From NCBI RefSeq assembly GCF_029581395.1, contig NZ_CP121113.1:483501-547500 (forward strand): DNA of 64,000 bases, written 5' to 3'. Both the position numbers and the translations under genes were made by a program. How positions within the stretch are numbered: position 1 is the first letter of the stretch; every line of letters begins with the position of its first letter. Shown here piece by piece: positions 1 to 9,244 of the stretch. The notes under the pieces are model-generated. The model was not told where the DNA came from. It saw nothing but the letters and a program-made list of their open reading frames with translations, and made no database searches. The stretch comes from Roseinatronobacter sp. S2. GTDB lineage: Bacteria; Pseudomonadota; Alphaproteobacteria; Rhodobacterales; Rhodobacteraceae.

Positions 1-1115
1 ACCGGACGCGATCGACGCCGCGATACATGGTCTGTGCCATGCCGCCGACGGTTTTCGCCCAGCCGAACGCCTCTTCAATTTTCTTTCGGTGCTTCTGGGA
101 CAGGGCGTAACCGGCATGTCGGGTGGTTCGGCCATCGATTGCTGAATATCTCGTTTTCTGGGCGATATGGGGCGTGACGCAGGCTTTGCGCAGGTCGGCA
201 ACGAACCCACCCGCGTCATACCCCTTGTCGGCCCCCAGCGTCATCTGCCGGGTCGATCCAGGGGAATGGCGATGAACCATGTCCAGGGCGGCCGTACGTT
301 CGGCATGGCCGTCAGCCTGGGTCAGGTCGCCTTGCACGATCAGCCCACTCCGGTTCTCCATCAGCGCATGCCCGATGAAGCAAAGCATCGCCCCGGTGCC
401 CGGGGGACTTCTTGTAAAGGCGCGCGTCCGGGTCGGTGGTCGAGGCGTGGGTGGCATTGGACCGTTTCTCGCCCTTGAAATCGACTTCGGCATTGCGGTG
501 GGGTTTGGTGGTGCGGGGCATCGGGTCGGTCTCGGTTGGGGTCTCGGAAGGCGCGGGCTCAAGCGTGGCATCTGGGGCGAGTGGATCGCATGGCCCGTCA
601 TCGTCAGGCGGGGTGGTCTCTGCCTTCGGCTGGAAGCTCTTCATCGACGCCCAAGCCTTCACCAGCGTGCCATCGACCGAGAAGTGGTCGTCCGACAGAA
701 GCGGCGCGACCTCGCGATGGGCCAGAATCGCCGCCATCACCTTGCGCGACATCTGCGTGCTCAGCAGCCGGTCGCGGTTCTTCGTGAAGACGGTCGGGAC
801 CCAGACGGGATCATCGATACCCAGCCCGACAAACCAGCGGAACATCAGGTTGTAATTCATCTGCTCCATCAACTGACGCTCGGATCGGACCGAGAACAGG
901 AGTTGCAGCAGGCTGGCCCGGATCAGCCGTTCCGGCGGGATCGAAGGGCGGCCGAAATCGGTGTAAAGCGCCTCGAACTCGGCATCGAGACTGGCGAGCG
1001 CGTCATTCACCACCTGACGGATCTTGCGCAAAGGGTGCCGCACCGGAATGCGCTCCTCCAGATCAACATAGCTGAACAGCGACCCGCTCGTCCCGTCCGT
1101 CCCGCGCATCGTCAC
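1..1115 (-). pseudogene. IS5-family DDE transposase, copy 1, partial
   Basis: The protein starts at 1115 (MTMRGTDGTSG...). It carries the N-terminal DUF772-type region and the first catalytic Asp in VDGTLVKAW. This frame runs to a stop at 312, but family-like sequence (FIGHALMENR, then GADKGYD and KKIEEAFGWAK) continues in the +1 frame to the window edge. The frame change falls at a CCCCCGGG run near 400. Copy 2 changes frame at the same place with a CCCCGGGG run, so the shift is shared by both copies. It is either programmed frameshifting or an inherited defect. The C-terminus is off the window. Confidence 0.85.
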
Positions 1116-1188
1116 CCCCGCCGTTACAGTGCAAAGAGTGAATCATGTTCTCAAACCGCTGTCGAGACAGGACTATTTCAGCGGCCTG
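1..1188 (-). mobile_element. IS5-family insertion sequence, copy 1 (cut by window edge)
   Basis: This is an inverted copy of the element at 11452-12817. Its transposase 5' end points right, and the terminal inverted repeat ends at 1188, followed directly by TTAG (1189-1192), matching the YTAR target preference of the IS5 group. Comparison with copy 2 shows that about 180 bp lie beyond the left window edge. The length difference over the shared part (1188 versus 1186 bp) is exactly the two C residues missing from copy 2. The element sits inside the upstream end of a histidine kinase gene and so defines the left edge of the visible defence island. Confidence 0.93.
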
Positions 1189-2223
1189 TTAGACCAAACG
1201 AACCGCGAAGGTCTTCGTGCAACACCGGAACAACAAGTTCTGGTGGGAATACTTCAACATATTATCCAAGGCCTCTTCAGAGGGTTTCTTCGCGAAATGG
1301 ACCGACGCTACAAACGTCAGCCACTTGATCTATCTACTATCGAGACTGAGATCAAAAGTTTAGAAACGCGCGCCACGATTGCCTTAAAGCAGATTCGGCA
1401 GCATGTGCCCCATGAGGATGAAGAACTGTATGTTGATCTCCAGCATGCATTTTTTGAGTTCAAGGAGCTTACGGAAAGAGCTCAAAGGAAAATTAAAGAA
1501 GTTGAAGAAGATAGTAGACAGATGACCCAAATGGCGGGCGTAGGTTTGATGGTCGAAGTGGTAGCACACGAGCTTGCAAGATCATCTGAATCCGCGCTCA
1601 AAACCCTTGAAGCTCTGAGAGGACAAGAGCTTCCAGACTCAGCGCGCGCCCACTTTGAAACCCTTCGTGCTGAGATGAAGAGCGTGAGCAAACGACTGCG
1701 TGTCCTCGATCCACTAAGCGTTTCCGGGCGACAGCGATCAGAAACATTCGATCTTGAGCATTTGATCGACGAACTTGAAGAGGGGCATCGCGCGCAGTTT
1801 GAGAGGCACGGCGTTGACTTCAAATTCGTACCAACAGAAAAACCTCTACGTATACGTGCAGTGAAAGGTATGATAGTTCAAGTTCTCGAGAACCTAATTT
1901 CGAACTCGATCTATTGGATGGACATCAAGTCCAAGAGAGAAAGCAGCTTTACTCCACAAATCAAAATTGAGTTGGAAACAGACCCAATTTCCTTTACTTA
2001 TCAAGACAATGGTTCAGGTATCGCTTTGGAGAACGCTGAGAAGGTATTTCGGCCGTTCTGGTCATTAAAGGAGAAGACCAAACGACGTGGGCTTGGTCTA
2101 TTTATTGCAAGGGAATGTATAGAGTATCACAACGGCACATTGAAACTCGATACCTCTAATATTGGCGACGCTAAACGCTTGAATAAATTTATTGTTGAAC
2201 TTCCCGAAAGTGCCAGAGCATGA
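1129..2223 (+). CDS. Soluble sensor histidine kinase, 5' end replaced by IS end
   Basis: The protein is a cytosolic histidine kinase core with no transmembrane segment. An H-box-like helix (VEVVAHELARSSESAL), an N-box (VLENLISNSIYW), G1 (YQDNGSGI), an F-box (VFRPFWSLK) and G2 (RGLGLFIARE) are all present. Only sequence from 1189 on is native. The first 20 codons, from a GTG at 1129, are read out of the insertion-sequence end, so the true N-terminus is lost or lies beyond the IS. The first native ATG is at 1297. Its TGA overlaps the start of the next gene (ATGA, 2220-2223), which indicates translational coupling. By context it is the phosphodonor for the receiver-like protein encoded next. Histidine kinase identity is firm; the role in defence is inferred. 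Confidence 0.82.
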   Translation: MQRVNHVLKPLSRQDYFSGLLDQTNREGLRATPEQQVLVGILQHIIQGLFRGFLREMDRRYKRQPLDLSTIETEIKSLETRATIALKQIRQHVPHEDEELYVDLQHAFFEFKELTERAQRKIKEVEEDSRQMTQMAGVGLMVEVVAHELARSSESALKTLEALRGQELPDSARAHFETLRAEMKSVSKRLRVLDPLSVSGRQRSETFDLEHLIDELEEGHRAQFERHGVDFKFVPTEKPLRIRAVKGMIVQVLENLISNSIYWMDIKSKRESSFTPQIKIELETDPISFTYQDNGSGIALENAEKVFRPFWSLKEKTKRRGLGLFIARECIEYHNGTLKLDTSNIGDAKRLNKFIVELPESARA

Positions 2224-4166
2224 ACGCGGTGCAACTCTTAAACGACCGAGGAATAGCAAGCGCGCTCATCATAGACGACGGTTACGATGAGGTTCCAACT
2301 TCAGCAGACCTCTCTACGAACGTAGAGGGTTGGCGCAATTTTATTGCCGACTTTTCGATTCACGCAGATGTCCTCTCTGAGGTTTTTCCCGACCATGGGA
2401 AGGTAGAAGTTGATGATCTAATCAAGCGTGACGACTTTGTTGCAGCGCTTTGGCATCATCGTACTAAACTTGATGCAGACACACAGGAAGAACTGTTTGG
2501 GAATTTCTCTCGTGACAAGAGCAATGACCTAACGTTTCTCTCGGGCTTGGAGGACAAGCTGAGGGGCTTTGGTATTCAGCCTATCGCTGTTGGAAGAGAC
2601 GCAGACATCCCCAATCAAAATACCGTTCCGCTCATTTTTGTTGATCTCTTTCTTGATGGTGCCTAAAATGATGCATCTGAAGAGCGTTCCATTAAACGGA
2701 TTCTTGCGATAATTGAAGGACGCAGAGATGATCCTCCGCTTATTGTGCTTATGTCTCGGAGCACACGGCTTGAGCAACGAAAAGAAGAGTTTCGTCGAAA
2801 ATCCAAGTTACTTGGGGCGATGTTCAGGGTTGCCACAAAAAGAAGCTTGGATGATATTGACGTTCTCACGCGTGTGCTGTCCCGCTTAGCTCAACATAGG
2901 CTAGACGCTCTAAAGATAGCGAAACTTTTGCATGTGTGGGACGAAGGTCTAATTGGAGCTCGCACACGCTTTATGGAATCTGTGCGAAAGCTTGATCTAA
3001 CCGATTACGCACAAATCCGTGATTTGCTTTTGAATTTTGAAGGCCAGCCACTGGGTAGCTACTTGATTGATGTTTTTGATCGTGTACTTCAACATGAAAT
3101 CGAGAGAGATTCTGATCTGATAGCGGCGGCGGCTGATGTAAACACGGTTAACTTAGAAAGGTACCTAGCTCCGAACATTTCAGGTTCGCCTGATCTGCAA
3201 GAACTAGTTTATAGAACAATTTACCACAATCCCGAACGTTTGAATGTTAAGGGTGATGACGGGGACCTTCCGATTTCATTTGGGGATTTACTTGTCGACA
3301 AGAGAGTTTTTGAAGAGTCTTCAAATCTCACTCTTCCTTTTGATGTTATGGTGGTTCTGACGGCAGCCTGCGATTTGGTCCGAAATGGTGTGGATCACAT
3401 CTTGCTGCTTCAGGGAAAGTTGAAGCCATTGGAGCCAACTGCGTGGAGCTACGACAACAAGGCAATTCGTACGCCAATTATTTCTTTCACAGACGGACGC
3501 CGTTTTGGGATCAGTTGGACCATTAAGGCCGTAACGGGTTGGTCGCGAGAGGATGTGAAGGTGCACTTATCTGATGATGGCGGCTTTATCAAGCATGCAA
3601 GATTACGTGAGAGCGTTGCACTCGAACTGCAGCAGAAGATGTTATCCAACTTGGGTAGAGTTGGACAAATTGCACCAATGCCTGCTTGTTTCCCAGTAGC
3701 TATCCAACTTTACAGGCCAAACACTGATGGTGAATGGATTGAACTCGCGTCTGAATTGTTATCAAGTCGTGGTGGTGTGATCTTTGTAGGGCGTGACGAT
3801 GACAGTAAACCCAACGCAAGGTTGGTGATTGCGGAGGACGTCTGCGAGGAAATTGCGATGTTAATCAATACTTTGACGGATGATGATGTGCCGAAGATAG
3901 GCCGACCAAGTTTAGCAAGGATAAAGGCTAGCCAAGGCTTATTAACAAATCTCGAACAAGGCCTAAATGTGTCTGGATTGAAGAAGGAACTTCTAGAAAT
4001 TAGGGCCACGGTGGACCTTGGCGACGGTCCCAAAGAAGAGGTTGTAGCATTTGTCACTCGTGGTGCGGATCCTACGAAGATCAATAGTCAGGCGTGTAAG
4101 CGTGCTGTCATTGCATTGATCATTTCTGAACAAGTAAATGTCTTAGTACCGGTGGGGGCTGGTTAA
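2220..4166 (+). pseudogene. Receiver-like protein with large unknown C-terminal region, one in-frame TAA
   Basis: The frame from 2220 to 4166 (648 codons) is continuous except for one TAA at 2664-2666. The stop lies inside a receiver-like fold. An acidic pair in ALIIDDGYDEV comes first, then an insertion of about 110 residues, then a hydrophobic strand ending in the presumed phospho-Asp (LIFVDLFLD). After the stop come a strand ending in Ser (PLIVLMSRS) and a Lys (VATKR). The receiver elements on both sides of the stop show that it is a nonsense mutation and not a gene boundary; CAA to TAA would be a single transition. The remaining ~440 residues have no HTH and match no family I recognise. 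The downstream part alone could restart at 2745. Confidence 0.8.
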
Positions 4167-4318
4167 AAAGCGTCTATAGTCAATTATTTACTGTCCATTT
4201 GGAGGTGGCTCGAACCTACCACAAAATCATAGATTTAGCGATCTCGATTTGATTTCGATTAACACGCCCCCATATCAATCAATAGTATATGTTGAAACCG
4301 CCACGGGAATTAAAGGTA
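4167..4318. other. 152-bp gap inside the defence gene set
   Basis: This is the only sizeable gap in an otherwise overlapping gene set. Frame 1 is open from about 4180 to a TGA at 4418-4420, and frame 2 is open to about 4250. Neither has a start codon and ribosome-binding site, and neither resembles a known family. It may hold an internal promoter for the helicase-ATPase-nuclease half. I see no terminator. Confidence 0.4.
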
Positions 4319-5959
4319 ATGCGAGTGACAAGTTCATCACCAGGTATTTCTCTGAGAGCACTGCTAATGATTGCAAAATCGAAGGCGGTTCAGGGGCTAC
4401 TTCCATCGTCAGTGATTGAACTTATGGAAAGAATGTCTCCAGGGTTTTTGGATACTCCGGAGGTAAATCGCGTTGCGGCAGCAATTCTTGACCCAGCAGA
4501 ATTGCTTCTTGATAATGCTACTCGATTGAAAATTATCAGACTACTGCCGCTGGCCAAAGCGCGTGAACTCTGTACGACCCTTGGCCTCACAATAGAGCGA
4601 AGCCCCTATGAAGCCATAGAGACAGAGATCGCCGAGATTGGTCTCGTCCAACTTTTCGATTTTTTTGGGATCGTCGACGATCCACGTGCACCAAAATTTG
4701 CTCCTCCTTCATCGCAAAATGTGCCTGTTGCTTATGGCCTGTTTCCGCACCAACGAGTTGCCGCTAGGAAGGTTGCAGCTGCGTTAGCAAAACCTCCGCG
4801 CAAAGTTGTGCTTCACATGCCAACCGGCGCCGGAAAAACACGTACTGCTATGCATCTAGCCGCCCGACACTTGCGCGAGTATGGACCAACGGTGATCATT
4901 TGGCTGGCACAAAACCGGGAGCTGTTGGATCAGGCTGCAGAAGAGTTTGAAAAAGCATGGACATCACTAGGTGATCGCGATGTGCAGCTTATGAGGTTCT
5001 GGGGAAGCAAGCGCGCGCCACTTGCGGATCTAGATGACGGATTACTTGTCGCGGGCTTGGCAAAGATGGCAGCATTAGACGCCAAGGATGCCAACTCAAT
5101 CCTAACTCTCGCGGATCGAGCTTCACTGATCGTTATTGACGAAGCTCACCAAGCAATCGCGCCGACTTACGCCCGTGTTTTGCGGGCATTGAATTCAAAA
5201 CGCCCTAACAATGCTCTCCTCGGCCTTACAGCCACGCCGGGGCGTACTTGGTCGGAGATTGACGAAGACAAGCGCCTTTCCGATTTTTTTGAAGGGCAGA
5301 AGGTCGTTCTCGAAATCGACGGATATGATGACCCGGTGACTTTCCTTATGGATCAAGAGTATCTGGCTCGGCCCAGTTTTCGCCAGCTAAAAGCACCGAC
5401 AGAAATCTGCCTCAGCAAGGCTGATATTCGCTCACTGGAAAATGACCCGGACTTCACTAACGATCTTCTAGAAAAAGTTGGTCTCGACGCCGCGCGTAAC
5501 GAAGTCATCTTATCAGAAATTTTTGATGCCTTGATGCGCCATGACCGCATAATTGTATTTACCCCATCGGTAGAGAACGCACGGCTGCTGCAGGCGATGC
5601 TGACCATTAAGAACGTAGAAGCCCTTTTTGTCGCTGGAGAAACAGACGGCGGCGAACGAGAACGTCGTATCAAGCGCTAAAAGTCTAGTGGGGTCGGCAA
5701 GATCGTCATGTTGAACTATGGCGTGCTTACCACTGGATTCGACGCTCCACGCACGAGCTGCGCGATTATAGCGCGGCCAACTAAGTCACTTGTTCTGTAC
5801 AGTCAAATGGTCGGTCGGGCGACCCGAGGTGTTCGTGCCGGTGGCAACAAAGAAGCTGAGATCATTACCGTTATAGATCCCGATCTACCTGGGTTTGGCA
5901 GCGTGGCGGAAGCATTTCAAAACTGGGAGGATGTCTGGCATGAACCAGATTACGGCTAA
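4319..5959 (+). pseudogene. Superfamily 2 DEAH-type helicase, one in-frame TAA
   Basis: This is an SF2 helicase/translocase of the type III restriction ResIII/UvrB-like kind. It shows motif I (MPTGAGKTRTA), motif II (VIDEAHQA), motif III (GLTATPGRT), a late motif with LTTGFDAP, and motif VI (QMVGRATRG). A single TAA at 5678-5680 falls between RRIKR and KSSGVGKIVML, just before the TTGFDAP motif, and the frame is open on both sides (546 codons in total). Without readthrough the product loses its second RecA domain, including motif VI, and should be inactive. I chose the start at 4319 because an AAAGG lies just upstream; the ATG at 4289 has no ribosome-binding site. The end overlaps the next gene by 20 bp. 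Confidence 0.83.
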
Positions 5960-7769
5960 CGAAGAAAGCAGATTCAATGTCGACATAATTCCACCGGAGC
6001 TGGCCGTGCGCGCGATGCGTGACAGTGGATATAGAAGTACGGATTACGCGCTGGCTGAACTCATAGATAATTCAGTTCAGGCTAATGCCACACAAGTCGA
6101 TGTCGTGTGTTTCGAAATAATGAAGCAAGTGAACCAACGTAAAAGTCGACGAATTGACCAGATAGCTGTCATTGACAACGGTGATGGTATGACGCCCGAA
6201 ACGCTGCGGATCGCGCTCCAATTCGGTAATGGCACGCACTTGAAAGACCGAAAAGGAATTGGCCGTTTCGGCATGGGCCTTCCCAACTCATCTATCTCTC
6301 AGTGCCGACGCTTGGAAGTTTGGTCCTGGCAGGCCGGGCCGCAAAACGCGATGTGGACCTATCTCGACGTGGATGAGATCGAGCAGGGACTTCTGAAGTC
6401 GGTACCAGTACCGGAGCAACGCCCGGTACCACAAGAATGGCGTGATCGGTCCAATGTCATCGAGACCACCGGCACCCTTGTCCTTTGGTCCAACTTCGAC
6501 GATCACCGACTACAATGGCGTGGCGCGAAGGCCACTTTGGAAAACACTGAGGTCCTTATAGGGCGGATGTATCGCAAGTTTATCGATGCGGGTGACCTTA
6601 TCATTCGGCTGGCAGCTTTTAGTGAAGACGGCGCATCATTTGATGCACCTACCCGGGTTAATGACCCGCTTTATTTGATGTCAGATTCATCCACGCCTGC
6701 TCCTTTCGACAAATAGCCCATGTTCCAAAAGTGGGGTGAGGGCGATCAATCCTTTGAAATCGAATTGGACGGACAGGTTCATAGAGTTTTTGTACGGATC
6801 AGTTGGGCTAAAGAGGATACAATTACGCGGGGATCTTCGCCAGACCGCGGGTCAATGCCCTATGGCAAGCACTCCGCTAGGAACGTTGGGGTTTCGGTCG
6901 TACGTGAGCGTCGAGAGCTTGAGCTCGATAAAGGTTGGACGATTGGGTACGATCCACGCGAACGATGGTGGGGGATCGAGGTCGAATTTCCATTGGCGCT
7001 TGATGAAATCTTTGGGGTCACAAACAATAAGCAGCACGCAAACACCTTTGCTGCCATGGCGCAATTTGACTGGACCGACGAAGCCGATCCCGGAGAGCAA
7101 CGTTCCGCATTCCGCGAGCGCCTTCAGGCTGATGGCGACCCACGTTCGCTGCTTATCGATGTTGCCGAATATGTACACGAGCAACTTGATGAAATTCGAC
7201 GCCGTGTAAAGGCACAAACAAAGGGAAAGCGCACCTCGCAGAAGCGTCATGAAGATCCTGATGTCGACGATCAGGCAAGTGACAAATTCCGTGAGCGTGC
7301 GAAGTCTGGTCATGAAACCGAAACTGATGAGGCGGGGTTTTCAGAAGAGGACAGGGCAGAGCTCGAAGCTGATTTGGTTGAAAACGACCATTATTCAGCC
7401 CAGGACGCGAAGAACATCACCGAAGCAGTAGTAAGCCGAAAACGCAAAGTGCAGTTTTCTACAGGGCACCTTGATGGCCACCATTTCTTCTCAACCAAAC
7501 AATTTGGCGACTTAACAAAAATTACTTTCAACACCAATCATCCAATCTACGATCAGCTTGTTGAAGCACTAAATCCAGAAACTGACGATGACACAGACGC
7601 TGAGCTTCTCGATAGGGTGCACCGAGCATCAGATACACTGAGGCTGCTTTTTGCAGCATGGGCTCGTTACGAGCTTGAAGAAACTCAGAAACACGATGAA
7701 TTGATGGAAATGCGCCAAGAATGGGGAAAAATGGCCAAAGTTTTTCTTCGTGAAGGATCAAAAGACTGA
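5940..7769 (+). pseudogene. MORC/GHKL-type ATPase, one in-frame TAG
   Basis: The N-terminal GHKL ATPase fold shows an N-box (ALAELIDNSVQANA), G1 (VIDNGDGM) and G2 (GRFGMGLPNSS), in the spacing of MORC/MutL-like ATPases rather than histidine kinases. An in-frame TAG at 6714-6716, between TPAPFDK and PMFQKWG, splits an otherwise continuous 609-codon frame. GAG to TAG or CAG to TAG would each be one change. The start at 5940 has GGGAGG nine bases upstream and overlaps the helicase end. The C-terminal third is charged and probably coiled-coil. Iyer, Abhiman and Aravind (2008) proposed prokaryotic MORC-like ATPases as parts of restriction-type systems. Here the ATPase lies between a helicase and a nuclease. 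Confidence 0.83.
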
Positions 7770-7771
7770 AA

Positions 7772-8683
7772 ATGAAGATTGGTGAGCACCTTCTTTCGAT
7801 CCTTAGCCGAGCGCAAACCAGCGTTCAAATTGCCGCACCGTTTATCAAGTCTCATTCGCTCGAGAAGGCGCTAATTGCGGTCCCCAAAGGCGTACCTGTT
7901 ACTTGCGTAACACGTTGGCGACCAGAGGATATTGCCAGCGGCGTCTGTGATCTCGAGATTCTGGATCAGCTGAGCGAACGTCCGGGGTCGACTTTGCTGG
8001 TTCATCCTCATCTTCATGCCAAATTTTTTGCTGCAGATGATCTTTGCCTCGTCGGCTCAGCCAACTTGACACACACCGCTTTGGGATGGCGTTCTCCAGC
8101 TAACCTAGAGTTACTCATAGAGCTGGATTCACGTAAACATGGCTTGAGCGAGTGGTGGACCGAATTGATAGCCAACTCCATATTCGCAACAGACGAAATG
8201 AAGTTTGCGCTTGCTGAACGAGCAGAAGCGTTGCGGATATCTGGTAATCCTATTGCCCGTCCGGAAACAGATCCGGAAGATGTCGGAGAAGCGAAGGTGT
8301 GGGCACCGCAATGCCCTAGGTGGTCAGGATTATGGGAAGCCTATGTCGGGGATGAAGACCAAATGCCAGCAAGCGCAATGCGTTCGGCGAAATACGACCT
8401 TGAAGTGCTTGCAATTCCACCGGGCTTAAACGAGGAGAGATTTCGCGAAGCACTCACAACTATTTTTAGGAACACTGTAATTGTGCATGAGATTGAAAGG
8501 CTATCAACATCAGGCCTTACTGACGCCGCAGCTCATGACATTTTGCGTTCTTTATGCGGCATCACGGAAAAAGAAGCTGCACGCCGTTGGCAGATACTTA
8601 AGGGATGGCTAAGCGCGCTTTTTCCGAATGAGTATCGCGTAGAAACGAACCAAGAAGTTTTATTGCGCGGACGCAATTTATAG
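7772..8683 (+). CDS. Phospholipase-D-fold nuclease (single HKD motif)
   Basis: The 303-residue protein contains one HxKx4D motif (HLHAKFFAADDLCLVGSANLT), the catalytic signature of PLD-superfamily nucleases. With only one motif per chain it would be expected to dimerise to form the active site. The start codon lies 2 bp after the ATPase stop, so it is the last gene of the operon. It is one of two genes of the set without an internal stop, and the only one that is clearly full length. No signal peptide is visible, consistent with a cytosolic DNase. It is the likely effector of the system; a substrate cannot be named. The C-terminal ~150 residues are unassigned. Confidence 0.85.
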   Translation: MKIGEHLLSILSRAQTSVQIAAPFIKSHSLEKALIAVPKGVPVTCVTRWRPEDIASGVCDLEILDQLSERPGSTLLVHPHLHAKFFAADDLCLVGSANLTHTALGWRSPANLELLIELDSRKHGLSEWWTELIANSIFATDEMKFALAERAEALRISGNPIARPETDPEDVGEAKVWAPQCPRWSGLWEAYVGDEDQMPASAMRSAKYDLEVLAIPPGLNEERFREALTTIFRNTVIVHEIERLSTSGLTDAAAHDILRSLCGITEKEAARRWQILKGWLSALFPNEYRVETNQEVLLRGRNL

Positions 8684-8715
8684 CCGCTGCAAATGATAGG
8701 AGGTGATATCGTTCT

Positions 8716-8773
<58 letters not shown>

Positions 8774-8881
8774 ATCGTAAGCGGTGGTAAAACTGCAAGT
8801 GCTACCGGCGAACGGTAACTAGCACGAGCAATCATTGAACGATGTCATGAGAGCCTTACGAGTCGGTAACGGCGAACCGAT

Positions 8882-9133
8882 TCAAAGACGTTCTGGCAAT
8901 TGGTCGCCGACGGCCTTTATGAAGCTGCATGGCTCCCGCTCCAAAACCTTTAAAATAAACAGTAATTCTATGACATCAAGCCGCCTTTCGCCCAATTCAT
9001 ACTTACCAACGAATGATGGCGGCTTCCCGAGTTTCTTGGCCAGTTGAGCTTGAGACAGGCCAGCGTCGCAGCGCACCTCCACTAGTGCTTTGAGCAGTCC
9101 GGAATACGCCTCTGTGTGAACTGTACCTGCCAA
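8882..9133 (-). CDS. XRE-family helix-turn-helix regulator
   Basis: The 83-residue protein is almost entirely one XRE/Cro-type HTH: LSQAQLAKKLGKPPSFVGKYE is followed by GERRLDVIELLFIL. The best start is a TTG at 9133; there is no ATG. It is transcribed divergently from the ParA-like gene at 9245. The 111-bp gap between them holds a clear inverted repeat, so autoregulation and control of the neighbour are likely. It could be the antitoxin-like or immunity regulator of a mobile element, but no toxin gene is adjacent. Confidence 0.82.
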   Translation of the reverse strand: MAGTVHTEAYSGLLKALVEVRCDAGLSQAQLAKKLGKPPSFVGKYELGERRLDVIELLFILKVLEREPCSFIKAVGDQLPERL

Positions 9134-9166
9134 GTTGAGATCCGCCGTTGTTACGACGAGATCGCT

Positions 9167-9200
9167 ACCCCCATTTCGGGTTTACCCCCAAAATGGGGGT
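9167..9200. promoter_or_regulatory. Inverted-repeat operator between XRE and ParA-like genes
   Basis: Arms ACCCCCATTT (9167-9176) and AAATGGGGGT (9191-9200) are perfect inverse complements. A third half-site, ACCCCCA, lies at 9184-9190. Just downstream, TATACT at 9205-9210 is a good -10 element for the gene at 9245. A repressor bound here would cover that promoter. The XRE protein is the obvious candidate. Confidence 0.75.
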
Positions 9201-9244
9201 GATATATACTGAAGCTGGCTAGAGCTAGCAGGGGAGCGCCCGCC

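Noticed and set aside
279..1328. 349-codon plus-strand frame at the left edge
   Set aside because: It is antisense to the IS transposase and crosses the IS border.
1189..8683. Reassigned stop codons (TAA/TAG read as Gln) in the defence genes
   Set aside because: Core genes in the same window end normally with TAA and TAG, and the helicase itself ends with TAA 5957 beside a well-placed downstream start. A genome-wide recoding is not supported; local suppression remains only a possibility.
1189..8683. Assignment to DISARM
   Set aside because: DISARM pairs a helicase and PLD protein with a DUF1998 protein and a methyltransferase. Neither of the latter is present, and a MORC ATPase and two-component pair are present instead.
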